Source: Limnephilus marmoratus
Lineage: Eukaryota > Arthropoda > Insecta > Trichoptera > Limnephilidae
Direction: 5' to 3'
DNA: 64,000 bases
Assembly: GCA_917880885.1 (NCBI GenBank)
Contig: OU862915.1
Span: 41,176,676 to 41,240,675 of the forward strand
Shown in pieces: positions 32,351 through 42,681 of the stretch. The position numbers were made by a program, and so were the translations under genes. A model generated the notes under the pieces. It searched no databases. It worked only from the letters and a program-made list of their open reading frames with translations, and was not told where the DNA came from. Position 1 is the first letter of the stretch. The number at the start of each line of letters is the position of its first letter.

Positions 32351-32617
32351 TAAAAAGTTTAATTGCCTAATGTTCCAGATAGCAATAGACAAACTTTCAA
32401 AAAGGAAACTCTGTAGCAACAGCTTTTACAGTGTTTTGTATCCTCTTATAAATAGCTTCTTGCCATTATTTTTCTTCGTGCTCTCTTTTTCCCATCAACA
32501 TTTCTCATTTGGGTGTGCCATGTTCGTTTTAGCTTCGGTTTGTGGAATTTTAGCGTGGGGTTCACTTGAGAAATTACCTTAAGGTGGTCAATTAAAAAAA
32601 GAGGGCACTGGAATATT

Positions 32618-32945
32618 AGAATGCCGCACAAGTGTCCCAACAGCCTCCCAGTGTTCGCAAGCAATGGGACTATGCCAAATTAGGGTATATCGTGAGGCAG
32701 AGGGGAGAGTGGGAAACGAAAAGAGATAGGAAGGAGGAATGTCAGGAAGTAAGTACCTGGCTGTTCACATTTGGACAAAAACAGGGAAAAAACAATTTAA
32801 AACTACATACTGAGGTTTCGATTTTGAATGGAGGTCTTTCTCCAGGCTGATGCCGAGAGCATCATTCACTCTGGATTGTGCCGCAAATATTCTTTGTATA
32901 TATTGAATGTGAATTAAATTACAATTAGCAGGAAATGTTGCGCGA
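32618..32945 (-). mobile_element. SINE family S copy, diverged
   Basis: On the plus strand it reads ATGCCGCACAAGTGTCCCAA, TAGGGTATATCGTGAGGCAG, AAGTAAGTACCTGGCTGTTC, TGAATGGAGGTCTTTCTCCA and TGTGCCGCAAATATTC. These are the reverse-strand landmarks of the family, each with several substitutions. Confidence 0.65.
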
Positions 32946-33149
32946 TGAATGCACACGGCAGCGGCAGACTAATAATAGCTTGAAACCCAGCAATCTGTCG
33001 GAATTGCAGATCTCTGTTTTAGCATTTACCTCCTTTACGCTGAATGTCATTATCATATAACATTGTCAAATAATGGATTCACTGTAATATTTTAAGGGTT
33101 CGTTTGTAACAGGTAATTAAATATAAATTATAATTTGACAAAACGTCAC

Positions 33150-33605
33150 TTTGGTTGGACAGGGTTCCAAATTCACTTTACTGTATTACAAGTTAAGAGT
33201 TGTCAAAGTTTTCAAGTTGATTTCTCTTAATCTATTTACAGATTTGTGATTTGGAGGTTGAATCTTGTGTAAAGTATTTTAGTTTAATAGATTTTAAAGG
33301 GAAATATTAAAATCGGACATTTACTTACCATTATAGAACACATATCTGATTTGCAGATAATAAATAATTCATTGCATAAAGTTCTAACTACATTTATCTA
33401 ATTCCATTACAAGCTAGGGTCACGTTCTAATTAAATATTTCCTTTAAAATATGTAAACTAAAATACTTTTTACCAAATTGAACTTCAAAATCATTAGCTG
33501 TTGAATAGATTATGAGAATTCGTTTTTGCAAACTTTGACATCTCATAGCATGATTAGGTGAAATTAGAACCCAATCCAACTAAACTATACTACAGATTCC
33601 TTTTA
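33150..33605. repeat. Large imperfect inverted repeat (fold-back element)
   Basis: The left arm (about 33150-33310) holds GTTGGACAGGGTTCC, TGTCAAAGTTTTCAAG, TCTTAATCTATTTAC, AAAGTATTTTAGTTTA and TTTTAAAGGGAAATATTA. The right arm (about 33435-33605) contains their diverged reverse complements in mirrored order. Arms are about 160 bp and roughly three quarters identical, around a ~120-bp centre. No frame and no recognised termini. Confidence 0.6.
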
Positions 33606-34003
33606 ATTTTCTACTTAACTTACTATTACATATTAATTTTCTAAATTAATAGCATATTTGCAGCATTCAAGGTGGATACCCATTAGGAAAATACCAGTTT
33701 AAATATTAAAGATAATAAGCCAACAAAAAAAATGACACATGGTCACTCTACTTATTTACATGCATTACTTCCTACAGCTTAGGAGAGGCCCGTTCTGTGA
33801 GAAATATTATTGTAACAATATTGTCTTTCGATATTTATATTATTTTGCACTTAATGAAATTGTTAACCAAGTGAGGTTAAATTTTTTTATTTAAATAATG
33901 ACACTTAAATGGCACTTCAGTGGAATGAAAACTATAATATGCTGAACTTATGCTAACTTATGTAATACTCTCTCAATTCTGATCTAAAAGGTTTCTTTCA
34001 TAT
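33606..34003. other. No gene recognised
   Basis: AT-rich spacer before the LINE insertion; no supported frame. Confidence 0.45.
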
Positions 34004-35356
34004 TTATTTCAAAATTATTTTATACTTACTCACTTTAATATTGTTGTTTATTTCAAAACAATTTGATACTTCTTCTTCAATGGCGCTACAGCCCAATTCG
34101 AGCTCCTTCAAAATAAGCCTCCACCGCCCTCTGTCCTCGGCCGTCTTCTTCCGATCTGCAACCTGGAGTAATCCTCTTGCATCCTTCCTGACATCATCCT
34201 CCCATCTCAGTCTAGGTCTGCCCGCCTTTCGTTTACCTCCCGGGTGTCCTGTCAGAACCTTCTTCGGTACTCGTGTGCTTGGCATTCGGTGCACATGTCC
34301 GGCCCATCTTAATCTTTGGAGTCTTAAATGGGTGGAGAGTCTGGGAGCTTGGTAAATATCATAGAGCTCATTATTGTGGCGGATTCTCCATGCCTCTCCC
34401 TCTCGCACCGCTCCTAAGATTCTTCGAAGTACCTTTCTTTCGAAGATTTCCAGCCGTTCCGCTGACTTTGCTGTCAGTGTTCCCGCCTCACATCCATAGG
34501 CCAAGACCGTTCTGATAATTGTTTTATATAAGGTTATTTTGGTTTTCCTATGGACGTTTCGGGATTTGAACACTGGCAGCAACGCGAAGTAAGTTTTGTT
34601 AGCGGCTGTAATGCGCTTTCTTACTTCTACTGGGTCTTCATTGTCCTGCGTTATGATGGAGCCCAGGTAGGTAAACTCTTCGACCACTTCGAAATTATAA
34701 TTGTCTTTGAATTTCACTTTGTCTTTTATTCTGCGGTGAGGGGTTCTGGTTTGCATCATGATTTTTGTTTTATTTTCATTGATTTGCAAACCCACCTCTC
34801 TTGCCGCAGTCTCCAAAGGGTCAAACACTTCTCTTACAGCCTGTAGGGATCTTCCGACAATGTTAAGGTCATCTGCGTAGCCAACTATTTGATTGCTTCT
34901 GTAGCAGATGTTTGAGTCGGTACTGATCATTGTCTTCCTCACGACGTGCTCCAGTACAATATTGAAAAGGGTGGGTGCTAAGCCATCACCTTGTTTCAGT
35001 CCCTGGGAAACGTTAAAATCCTCCATTGTTTCACCTCCTATCCTTACTCGACACCGTGATCCGACCATTGTTGCTTTTACAAGCTTGACTATTTTGGGCG
35101 GTATTCCAAAATTGAGGAGTATTTCATATATTTTCTCCCTATCTATACTGTCATACGCCTGTTTGAAGTCAACAAATAGTTGATATATATCTATATCGAA
35201 TTCCCAGCATTTTGTCAGGATTTGTCGAGTAGTGAAGAGTTGATCAGTGGTGGATCTCCCCCTCCTGAACCCTGCCTGATATTCTCCTAGTAAGTTTTCT
35301 GAGTAATATTCTAGTCTTTCTTTCAAAATCATTGTGAAAATTTGATACTTACTCAC
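34004..35356 (-). CDS. Non-LTR retrotransposon reverse transcriptase, 5'-truncated but open
   Basis: Open for 450 codons. It enters at the RT domain: GFRRGRSTTDQ near residue 30, a D-F-K-Q-A-Y-D-S-I catalytic block near 65, SQGLKQGDGLAPTLFNIV near 120 and the active-site YADD near 170. C-terminal landmarks are YLGSIITQ, YGCEAGTLT, RLRWAGHVHRM and KAGRPRLRWEDDV. An intact ORF2 should also have an endonuclease of 200 or more residues upstream; it is absent. The frame begins at a GTG inside the target duplication; the first ATG is codon 9. The last codons also read the target duplication, so both protein ends show V-S-K-Y. LINE clade not assigned. The open frame implies recent insertion. Independent expression is unlikely. 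Confidence 0.85.
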   Translation of the reverse strand: MSKYQIFTMILKERLEYYSENLLGEYQAGFRRGRSTTDQLFTTRQILTKCWEFDIDIYQLFVDFKQAYDSIDREKIYEILLNFGIPPKIVKLVKATMVGSRCRVRIGGETMEDFNVSQGLKQGDGLAPTLFNIVLEHVVRKTMISTDSNICYRSNQIVGYADDLNIVGRSLQAVREVFDPLETAAREVGLQINENKTKIMMQTRTPHRRIKDKVKFKDNYNFEVVEEFTYLGSIITQDNEDPVEVRKRITAANKTYFALLPVFKSRNVHRKTKITLYKTIIRTVLAYGCEAGTLTAKSAERLEIFERKVLRRILGAVREGEAWRIRHNNELYDIYQAPRLSTHLRLQRLRWAGHVHRMPSTRVPKKVLTGHPGGKRKAGRPRLRWEDDVRKDARGLLQVADRKKTAEDRGRWRLILKELELGCSAIEEEVSNCFEINNNIKVSKYKIILK

Positions 35357-35357
35357 T
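34022..35357 (-). mobile_element. 5'-truncated LINE insertion with exact 13-bp target duplication
   Basis: ATACTTACTCACT stands at 34022-34034 and again at 35345-35357. The sequence between, in minus orientation, starts in the middle of the RT gene and ends with an A-rich AAATAAACAACAATATTAA tail. This is the classical footprint of target-primed reverse transcription that stopped early. Confidence 0.9.
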
Positions 35358-36122
35358 ATAATATAAACAGCTTATAAATCTATGTTTTTTTCATTATGTT
35401 ATTTTTTACTCATATTTTTATAAACCATGAGGATATACGAGTATATTTTTTAATTTTCTCTATTGTTGAAAATGGTTGTTAAATCAAATATTATTTTTTC
35501 TACAAATTTCCTCCTTTTTTCATTGTAATTTTAAAATTTTATTATTTTGCTTGTACTTAACGGTTTGTTAATGACCGATATTTATTTGTGTCTTAATTTG
35601 AAAATATTATGAAATTATTAACCACGATACAGGCGAACCCTAGTGGGGTTAATAATTACATGCTAAAAAATATATTTAAATTGTGAAAAATCAATGAATA
35701 CCGCGCCTCGTAAAAACCTTCACCTGTTAGATAAAAACAAAATGGTACGAGTAATTGCAAAAGATTCAAAGCAATGTTAGAACCTTTTAAAATAAGTATA
35801 ATCTTTAAAACTTAATGTTAGAACTTCGTCATTCAAGGATTTACGGAAATAAATATAACACAGATAGCTCTGAAAATTATTTCTGTTATAGAAATGAGCA
35901 AAAGAAATGGTTTTTACATTCAAAGTTCATTTTTGAAAAAAATGTCAGTTAGAACCTTGTCCAACTGGAGTGACGAAAAGAATGAGTAGATGGCCGAATG
36001 GCTCGTGAACATGTAAAAAATAGCTGACTATGAGTCATGTGACGAAGTGGTTATGGAATTTTTGTGATATTATTTAATGTGCCCAAATAAAAAAAACATA
36101 ATATGAAATTCGCACGCGGTAA
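35358..36122. other. No gene recognised
   Basis: AT-rich spacer with no supported frame or family match. Confidence 0.45.
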
Positions 36123-36541
36123 AAGTGAAACCTTCAGAAAACTAAAATAGATAAGAGTGAGGAGAATACGAAGCACTTTTTTTTTCAATGAGAAGAATGA
36201 TTTTATCCATATTTTTGCCGCCGAATTCCAGTGCACCTTTTCCTAACATTTGGTATTTGTGTTTTCTTTTTCGAAGTCGCTAGATGTCGCTTTCTTTTTC
36301 TTTTGCCTGTTTGTTTTGGAGTGGTCAGAAGATTAGATTTCGTAGGATTTGAACCTTGGTTTGCTGGATGTCTAGCCGCTAAAGTTCGTCAAGTGTTTTA
36401 TACCGCAACACTATTGAAGGCTCGCGTAAAACCTTGGATTTATCGTATTATATTATAACCGAATACCCGTGACATAATACATTTAAGTGTCGCTCGTTTT
36501 ATCGAGTTTTAAAACACAATCGCGCTAAAGAAGTTTCACTT
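36123..36541 (+). mobile_element. Family M inverted-repeat element with tRNA-like core
   Basis: Ends AAGTGAAAC and GTTTCACTT, with GCGCTAAAGAA inside the right end. The start AACCTTCAGAAAACTAAAAT, then AGATAAGAGTG, matches the minus copy ending at 17960. The interior GATTTCGTAGGATTTGAACC, followed by GGATGTCTAGCCGCTAA, is a reversed tRNA-like segment. Non-coding. Confidence 0.6.
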
Positions 36542-36687
36542 AAAAAAAAATCTAAAAAATATTTTTAAAGGTACTAGGGAGGACGACGCGGGTTAATTCA
36601 AAAGAAATAATCATCAACAAACAAGTATAGAACGGACGTTAGTAGTGGAGGAAGTTGCACGAACGGTAGAATTAGTTGGTTCCATGC

Positions 36688-36872
36688 CAACTCAGAATGA
36701 AACGTACTCAGAAACACCTCAGAAAGGTCATTAAAACCTATGAAAAAATAATTTTAAAATAGCCGGTAACCCTAACCTAACTCAACCTATTTAACCAATT
36801 TTTTTGTATTTTTTTATCATCACTCTTAATGACCTTTCTGAGGTGCTTCTGAGTTGGTTTCATTCTGAGTTG
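36688..36872. mobile_element. Fold-back MITE with 47-bp arms
   Basis: The left arm starts CAACTCAGAATGAAAC and the right arm ends GTTTCATTCTGAGTTG. The 47-bp arms (36688-36734 and 36826-36872) differ at 3 positions. The 91-bp centre contains a CCTAACCTAACTCAACC tract. No clear target duplication. Confidence 0.75.
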
Positions 36873-37086
36873 TCTGGTCACCGAATTAGTTATAAGTTAG
36901 CTAGAGTCAGTCATTGTAAATCGGGCCCTGGCGAATTGTAACACGCCATACCTAAAAGATTTCGTTAAGTGATATCCGTAGCGATAACAACTGAAACATT
37001 GAACCGCTGTATCTACATATATGCATCAGTGGACTCTCTGTAAACCGCACTCGGTTTTTATTGATTCTTACCGGCCCGTAGGACGA

Positions 37087-37172
37087 ATGCCTTACTTGCG
37101 CACGCCGCGATTCAAAACCGTGACCTCTGGACTTGAAACGAGGATCTTAACCTCTCGACCACAGAGACCATC
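37087..37172 (-). repeat. tRNA-like SINE head, isolated
   Basis: Minus strand reads GTCTCTGTGGTCGAGAGGTT (A-box-like) and CACGGTTTTGAATCGCGGCG (decayed B box), then TGCGCAAG. It resembles the head of SINE S at 11538-11610, but the S body does not follow. Confidence 0.55.
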
Positions 37173-37899
37173 AAGACTTTTATCATTCGTGATGTTTATA
37201 TTCAAACTAAAATAAAAGATCGGTTCCTGTTTCACGTTCCGTAATCGTAACTTTCGGGCAGGCTCTCCCATTCCTCGTTAATGGATCCATTCTCGCTAAA
37301 TGATCCTTGAATTAAGGTTTGCCGTAAATTCCCTTGAATATAACACGACAACTTAGAAAACAGGGACCACCGATTGTTTAAAAATTCGGTACTACCACTG
37401 ATGTAGGTCTAACCCATCAGGCCAATTTGTTCGCTTTTCGGAGCAACTTGTACAGGTCTCATAGAAATTGTTGTGTCTCCCTTACTATCATGGTCGGAAA
37501 CATGATCTAAACGGTGATAGAAAGAGAAAATAACACAATTTATTTTCAGTAATGAAAGTTTCACAAAAAATGTACACCTTCATGAAACCAATGTTCCTTT
37601 GGGAATTTTTCATTAATTATTTTTACAAAAAATGACAAAAAGGTGAGCTAACGATAACGTTTATAATACATTTGTCTAATAAAATACGTTGGTTTTTTTT
37701 TTTTTATTATTAATCATTTTAGTTAAAAAAAAACGTAAGGTGAGCCATTTTTATGATTGTATTAAAAAAATATTAAAAGTTTATTAAAATTGTATTAAAA
37801 GTTTATTTTGAATTACAAAATTTGAAAGCGTATTTCATGACCTTTAAAAAACAGTTTTTAGTTTTCAGACACGTTCAGAAATATTTCATTTATTTAGAT
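37173..37899. other. No gene recognised
   Basis: AT-rich spacer; near 37790-37815 TTTATT...ATTGTATTAAAAG is locally duplicated. No frame. Confidence 0.4.
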
Positions 37900-38292
37900 T
37901 TTATTCCAAGTGGTTCGCTACGTTTGGTGACTGAGCAGGGATTTCCGGATTTATGAGGTGAAATTTGTCCAGTTCTTGGCGACGGATGTATTTGCCCACC
38001 GCGTGGCGGGACAAATCGGGAGAGGCTGGTTGAGGGAGACCTTTTGATTTTTTCAGACGGACTCTCTCGACCCATCGCCTAGCAGTGGGACACATTCATT
38101 CGTCCGTCATTACTGGACATGTTGAACCCCAGATTCCTACCCACCCCTCAGATCTTATTCCTTCCCAGAACTTCTCCTCTCCTTCCTTTCCATAAAAAGA
38201 CCCTCCACACACCATCACCAAAGATGACATAGGAACTCAGGGAATTTTGTTTTTCTCAGGGCCTCCTGTATGGAGCTAATGTAAAAAAAGCG
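37900..38292 (+). repeat. Family R dispersed repeat, 5'-truncated
   Basis: Enters at CCAAGTGGTTCGCTACGTTT and continues through GGGAGAGGCTGGTTGAGGG, CTCTCTCGACCCATCGCC, CCTACCCACCCCTCAG and GGGCCTCCTGTATGGAGC to TAATGTAAAAAAAG. The GGCGGGTATGGGTACC start is missing. Confidence 0.8.
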
Positions 38293-38654
38293 GAAATATT
38301 TTGACCTTCCGACAAAACAGAACCTAGGCCCAAGGGGTTAAAAATACTTGCCCATGAAAATGAGTTTGCAAATGTGGTATTCCGACAAACGGCCTATTTT
38401 ACAAAATTTCATCTTAAACCCAAGCCTTAATGACTATTATTATGCTTATAGTTAGGTACTTAAGTAGGTACTTTGCATTGTTTATAAAACAAACCGCTTT
38501 AAACGTAACAAAATGGTATTTTGTACTGTGTTTGTTACCGACGCGGGAATACTCAGTGCTATTAGGAAAAGCCACGATAATTTTAAGTAGTTTTACGGCC
38601 ACGCGACTTGAGATAAAATTGGAATTTAAACAAAGAACATAGGAAGAATCTCAT
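38293..38654. other. No gene recognised
   Basis: AT-rich spacer; frames of 62-70 codons overlap on both strands without motifs. Confidence 0.4.
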
Positions 38655-39140
38655 ACATGTGATATCCCGAAAGAAAACTTTCATTTATTCTGAATGCAAT
38701 TATCAATGCTCTCCAAAATGACCTTGAAAAAAAATCATATCATATAATTTTCTTTTTTATAAATGTGTAATTTCTATTATTTAAGAACTTCTAAAAATTG
38801 TAGTACTTTACATCAATTCATTAGTCATAAATACAATGGGAATTCATATGATATTTATTGTTTTATAAATATCTAAATTCTAATTACGTAATTGTAAATG
38901 TTCTCCAACATGACCTGGAAAGAATTTTATACTTGAGATTTCCCGAAAGAAACTATTAATTTATTCTGAATGCAATTATTAATGTTCTCCAAAATGACCT
39001 TGAAAATAATTACATCTTTGCGATTCTTTCAAGGAAATAAAGAAACCATCCCTTTGTTCAGAATGTAATTATTAATGTTCTCAAAGTCGTATTGACTTAG
39101 AAGATCATTCCTGTGATCTCTTGAACGAAACCATTCCTTT
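38655..39140. repeat. Degenerate tandem repeat, ~87-bp unit
   Basis: A unit with CCCGAAAGAAAC, TTTATTCTGAATGCAATTAT and AATGTTCTCCAAAATGACCT recurs near 38657, 38932, 39018 and 39108, increasingly diverged to the right. The first and second units are separated by ~190 bp of unrelated AT-rich sequence. No frame. Confidence 0.65.
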
Positions 39141-39334
39141 GCTAAGAACATTATGAACTAAACATGCAATTTGGCTATCCTGAAACGGGAATCCTTTTCA
39201 CTTGGACAGACAAAATATCATTTTGTAATTTATTGTAATATATATAAATAAATAAATAAAAAAAAATTCAATACATTGATGTTGCACTAAAAAGCTTGTT
39301 ATAGACCGTCAGACCCTTTTTACCTTTTTATGTG

Positions 39335-39640
39335 AACACAAGAGTTCAAAATGCTCCCGTCTGGAGCCACTAAGATTATGGCGTTCCCAATTGGATTTTG
39401 TTGTGATGCTGAACGTAGGTGGAGGAGGAGATGGAGAGGAGGAAGGTGGAAAATTATCTGGCTATTCAGATATGTATGGTCATTGGTCACCAGGTCACCA
39501 AATGCGGCTACAGTTATTTTAAGCAGCGTTTCAATTCTGAATGGTGGTCTTTCACCAGTGCCATAATGAGAGTATACTTCACACTGGAACACGCCGCAAA
39601 TATTAATTAATTGTGAAGTAAAAGAAATTTTAAAAAAACG
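39335..39640 (-). mobile_element. SINE family S copy, body only
   Basis: Plus strand reads AAATGCTCCCGTCTGGAGCC, GGAGGAAGGTGGAAAATTAT, TTTCAATTCTGAATGGTGGT and ACACGCCGCAAATATTAATT. Head missing; 3' end (left) preserved up to a T-rich stretch. Confidence 0.75.
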
Positions 39641-39644
39641 AGTG

Positions 39645-39905
39645 TGCTTTAGACCACACGACTGAAGTAAAACTTCACTTACTTATATCTCCCTCTCAAC
39701 TTCCGTTCGCCTCGCCCGACCGTTCGCCTCGCCCGATCACACTTTTCGTAACGCTCTCGTCATGCATTCACCAGCTTACTCCCCAAGTCAAGCGTGCGTA
39801 AAGGTCCGACCGTTCGCCTCGCCCGATCACACTTTTCGTAATGCTCTCTTCACGCATTCACCAGCTTACTTCCCAAGTCAAGCGTGCGTGAAGAATTTTT
39901 ACTTC
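39645..39905 (+). repeat. Repeat T, with internal tandem duplication
   Basis: CGAGTGTGCTTTAGACCACA, ACTGAAGTAAAACTTCACTT, then GTTCGCCTCGCCCGA repeated, CACTTTTCGTAA and CACCAGCTTACTCCCCAAGT. The last block occurs twice about 100 bp apart. An inverted copy lies at 61558-61790. Nature unknown; GC-rich relative to its surroundings. Confidence 0.65.
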
Positions 39906-40383
39906 TATAAAATAAAATTTTCCAACTAGCCGAAGGCCTATCAACCAAGAATTTTTATATTTTAAGACTTTTTGTTTAATAAAAAAGACAGGACCCACCT
40001 AATTTTCTTGGTTTTACCTAACAACGTTTTATTTTTTCCATTTATCTATTGAATAAAATTCTCGACTTTCCAACTTCTACAGCAATACAAACTGGGCTTA
40101 ACAATTTCTTCACTGAACACTGCCAGAACGTCCTTAGACTAACTAACTTCTCTATTGTGCCAACTTCTGACATCGCTTAGCCGATTTTGAATATACATAG
40201 GTACTCGACTGTACCAAATCTTTCTAGGATATTTCCGAAGAATTCTTCCTTTCGGTCACAATATTTACACCTAATAAAATATCTCAACACTCCTTTCTAA
40301 GGTAAGTTTGAATTGTTATGAATTTCAATTTACCACTTTTTATTTTTTTTTATTATGTGGGTACGTTATTACGTTGCTTTCAA
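39906..40383. other. No gene recognised
   Basis: AT-rich spacer without a supported frame. Confidence 0.45.
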
Positions 40384-40862
40384 TTTAGGAGGCGGGTACG
40401 GCTGCGGTCTCGGAAACCAGTTAACGGATAACCAACGCCTCTGCCATAGGTCACCGTTCGCTTCACTCTTCGGTTCACTCTTTGGTGACTCAGCAGGGGT
40501 GCCCGGGTTCACGGGGGTGAGGTTAGTCCGGGTCTTAGCGGTGGATACATCTGCCCACCAGCTGCGAGGCATGCCAGATCGTGAGAGACTTGTTGAGGGA
40601 GACCTTTTGACCTCTCCAGCAGGTCTCTCTCGGAACATTGTCTTGTACCGTAGCGGAAGAAATGGATTCGTATGTCCGTTACTCCTGGAGACCTGACTCC
40701 CAGAATCCTACCTTCCCTCTTACCTTTTTCCTTCCTTGAACGTCACTTCTTCCTTTCCTCAAAAAGACCCTCACCCAGCATCCCTAAAGATGACACAGGC
40801 CCTGAGGGAAATTATTTTCCTCAGTGCCTCCTGTGTGTAGCTAACGTAAAAAATGAATAAAA
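40384..40862 (+). repeat. Family R dispersed repeat, longest copy
   Basis: TTAGGAGGCGGGTACGGCTG start, GTGCCCGGGTTCACGGGGGT, GAGAGACTTGTTGAGGGAGA, TTGTACCGTAGCGGAAGA, CCCTGAGGGAAATTATTTTC and CTCCTGTGTGTAGCTAACGT with an AAAAAATGAATAAAAAAAC tail. About 480 bp; useful as a family model. Confidence 0.8.
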
Positions 40863-41404
40863 AAACAATACGAAAGATTCAACAATTTATTAGTGACAAT
40901 TGCAAAAATAGTATCCAAGCAAGTTTTCAATAATAACAACTCAAAAACTGATTTTCACTAAGAGCTACGTTGAAACTATCTTCCTTCAGTTATCAAATAA
41001 TGGATCGGTAAAACATTATTATTATATCTCCTACACTTACGTGGCACGTGGTCCAGAAAAGTGATATTGCGGTTATCTAGAGATCAAAGGCTTACTTGAC
41101 TGATTTTTTGTCGGAGACTTACGGAGCTTTCAACTGCGGAGAGCTTACGGATATCGGAGACAAAATATAATCCGATATCACACAGAAAGAACATCGAGTC
41201 TTGTTTTTTTTTTTATCTGCAGAGGAAAATGTCTCGTGCAAAGCATCAACTGTCTAATCTACAAAAAAATTATATATCTTCTTGGTTTGGTGGGTTTTAC
41301 GCTATGTACAAATTTGAGGGGTTTTATTTGTTTGTATTTCAAACACGAATTCAAGGATGATCGTTTTTTTCAATTAACATCGAATGAATTTGTATTTCGG
41401 ATTT
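40863..41404. other. No gene recognised
   Basis: AT-rich; short related phrases GGAGACTTACGGAGC, GGAGAGCTTACGG and ATATCGGAGAC near 41110-41165. No gene. Confidence 0.4.
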
Positions 41405-41528
41405 TTTTTTATTGTGAGTATCTCACTAGATTTCTAAGTGCTCCCGCCTGGAGCCAGTGAGACTACGGAATCCACAATTGGAGTACGTTGTAAGGCCGAA
41501 GGTTATTGGGGAGTGGAAGTAGATGGGG
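41405..41528 (-). repeat. SINE family S, 3' end
   Basis: Plus strand: T-run, TTGTGAGTATCTCACTAGAT, GTGCTCCCGCCTGGAGCCAG, TGAGACTACGGAATCC and GGAGTACGTTGTAAGG. Only the last ~120 bases of the SINE, directly abutting a Penelope remnant. Confidence 0.65.
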
Positions 41529-41529
41529 A

Positions 41530-42205
41530 TTGCGATACCTCCTTGTTTAGCCAACGTTTCTGACAGCATTGCCGTGACCATCATCAGGGTATATGTATAA
41601 TCGAAGTTGTGATGCTGTGTTTCCAGCTTAAACACTTTAAGATCTGGTATTACAGTGTGATTTAAAATGGTTTTCTACGTCTAGTTTTGGTGTATCCGTC
41701 AATTACCTGATACCAAGAACTATTGAGCTTCGCCCGTCGTCTTTATTGATATTGATTGTATTTTTGTGAATTTCAATTCACTGCGTAGTCAGGCGTGTTC
41801 TCTGCATTTTGGGTCTTTACAGGATATAAGCAACAAATCCAAAGTAATGGCCGATTTCAATTAAATGCTCGACAGTTGCCATTGTGTCAGGATGGCCGGG
41901 TTTACATGCTAGAAAGTGTTCTGATATCCTTTTGGAGATGGTCCGTTCTGACCAGCCTATCTGAACCATATCACATCCTCACCAACAACTGAGTTCATGA
42001 ACTGGCGAAGACATCATCGACCTAGCTCCAGCATGCTTTAGGAACAATTGAAGCTGTGTCGGGTGCCACTTCTCGGAACTTCTTGATAAAAAAATCGGCC
42101 AGTATCTACTTCCACTTGCTAAAAAGTTCACCCTGGAATGCGGGGTATCCCGTTTTGAGGCAGTATTCAGAAAGATTACAAATGTCTTCCACACATATTT
42201 TTTAT
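41530..42205 (-). pseudogene. Penelope-like element: RT end, GIY-YIG domain and hammerhead-type terminus
   Basis: Minus strand, from high to low coordinates, first gives ILADFFIKKFREVAPDTASI and VPKACWS, a stop, then VDDVF. This is the final RT block of Penelope-like elements, normally ending R/W-Y-V-D-D-T-F. Then, after a deletion, come SERTISKRISEHFLACKPGH and DTMATVEHLIEIGHYFGF, matching the GIY-YIG endonuclease style of H-x-x-x-C and a final E-H-x-x-E/H-x-G-H. Further on are EIHKNTININKDDGRSS, the standard PLE C-terminus, and at 41551-41587 a CTGATGA plus GAAACGTTGG terminal motif. Stops throughout; dead copy. Confidence 0.75.
41551..41587 (-). ncRNA. Hammerhead-like core of Penelope family P1, degraded
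   Basis: Minus strand CTGATGA (41581-41587) and GAAAC (41556-41560) enclose a stem region GGTCA/TGTCA; other copies have GGACA/TGTCC, which pair. GAAACGTT gives a short palindromic ACGT in the stem III position. Core letters fit CUGANGA and GAAA; stem II here is damaged. Confidence 0.45.
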
Positions 42206-42544
42206 AGCATTGTCATGGAGTCTTCTGCAAAGCCAAGTTCACTCGAGAGACAGATGGAGTTAAATGAAGATGAATCCCAAAACATCGATGTTTTTAAAAT
42301 GTACATACTTATATCGACCACTTCGGAAGTCTATTACCCTAATAAATGATGCGTGATTAATTATTAATTAATCCTACCATTCTAATTTCAGCACCCACCA
42401 GTGAGTAACTGTACGAAACTCTCACTTAAATAAATAATTTGTCTGTTTTGCCTAATGTAACCTACTACTGCTAATATCGATCCATTAGGAATACATGCAT
42501 ACAATGTGTCGACACATCTCATTGTCACCTGTGGTGAACGTATG

Positions 42545-42662
42545 TCTTAAGGTATTATTTATTTATTTAATTATTTTAATATTACATTTGATTACAGTAA
42601 TGACGTATTGCCCATCTCACTAGGTGTGAAACGCCTGTGTTGAGATGTCAATTTACAGAGTG
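42545..42662. repeat. Repeat Z
   Basis: TTATTTATTTAATTATTTTA, ATTACAGTAATGACG, TCTCACTAGGTGTG and ACGCCTGTGTTGAGATG. A diverged copy on the other strand lies at 53745-53845. Ends with a TTTATTTATT tract and resembles a retroposon 3' end. It lies directly against the altered end of the gypsy 3' LTR. Confidence 0.55.
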
Positions 42663-42681
42663 GTTGTTATATAGGTTGTTA

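Noticed and set aside
34041..35183. Plus-strand frames of 80-104 codons opposite the LINE reverse transcriptase
   Set aside because: Antisense shadows of the open RT frame without motifs of their own.
38655..39140. CRISPR-like array
   Set aside because: Units are long, degenerate and without constant spacers; this is eukaryotic DNA.
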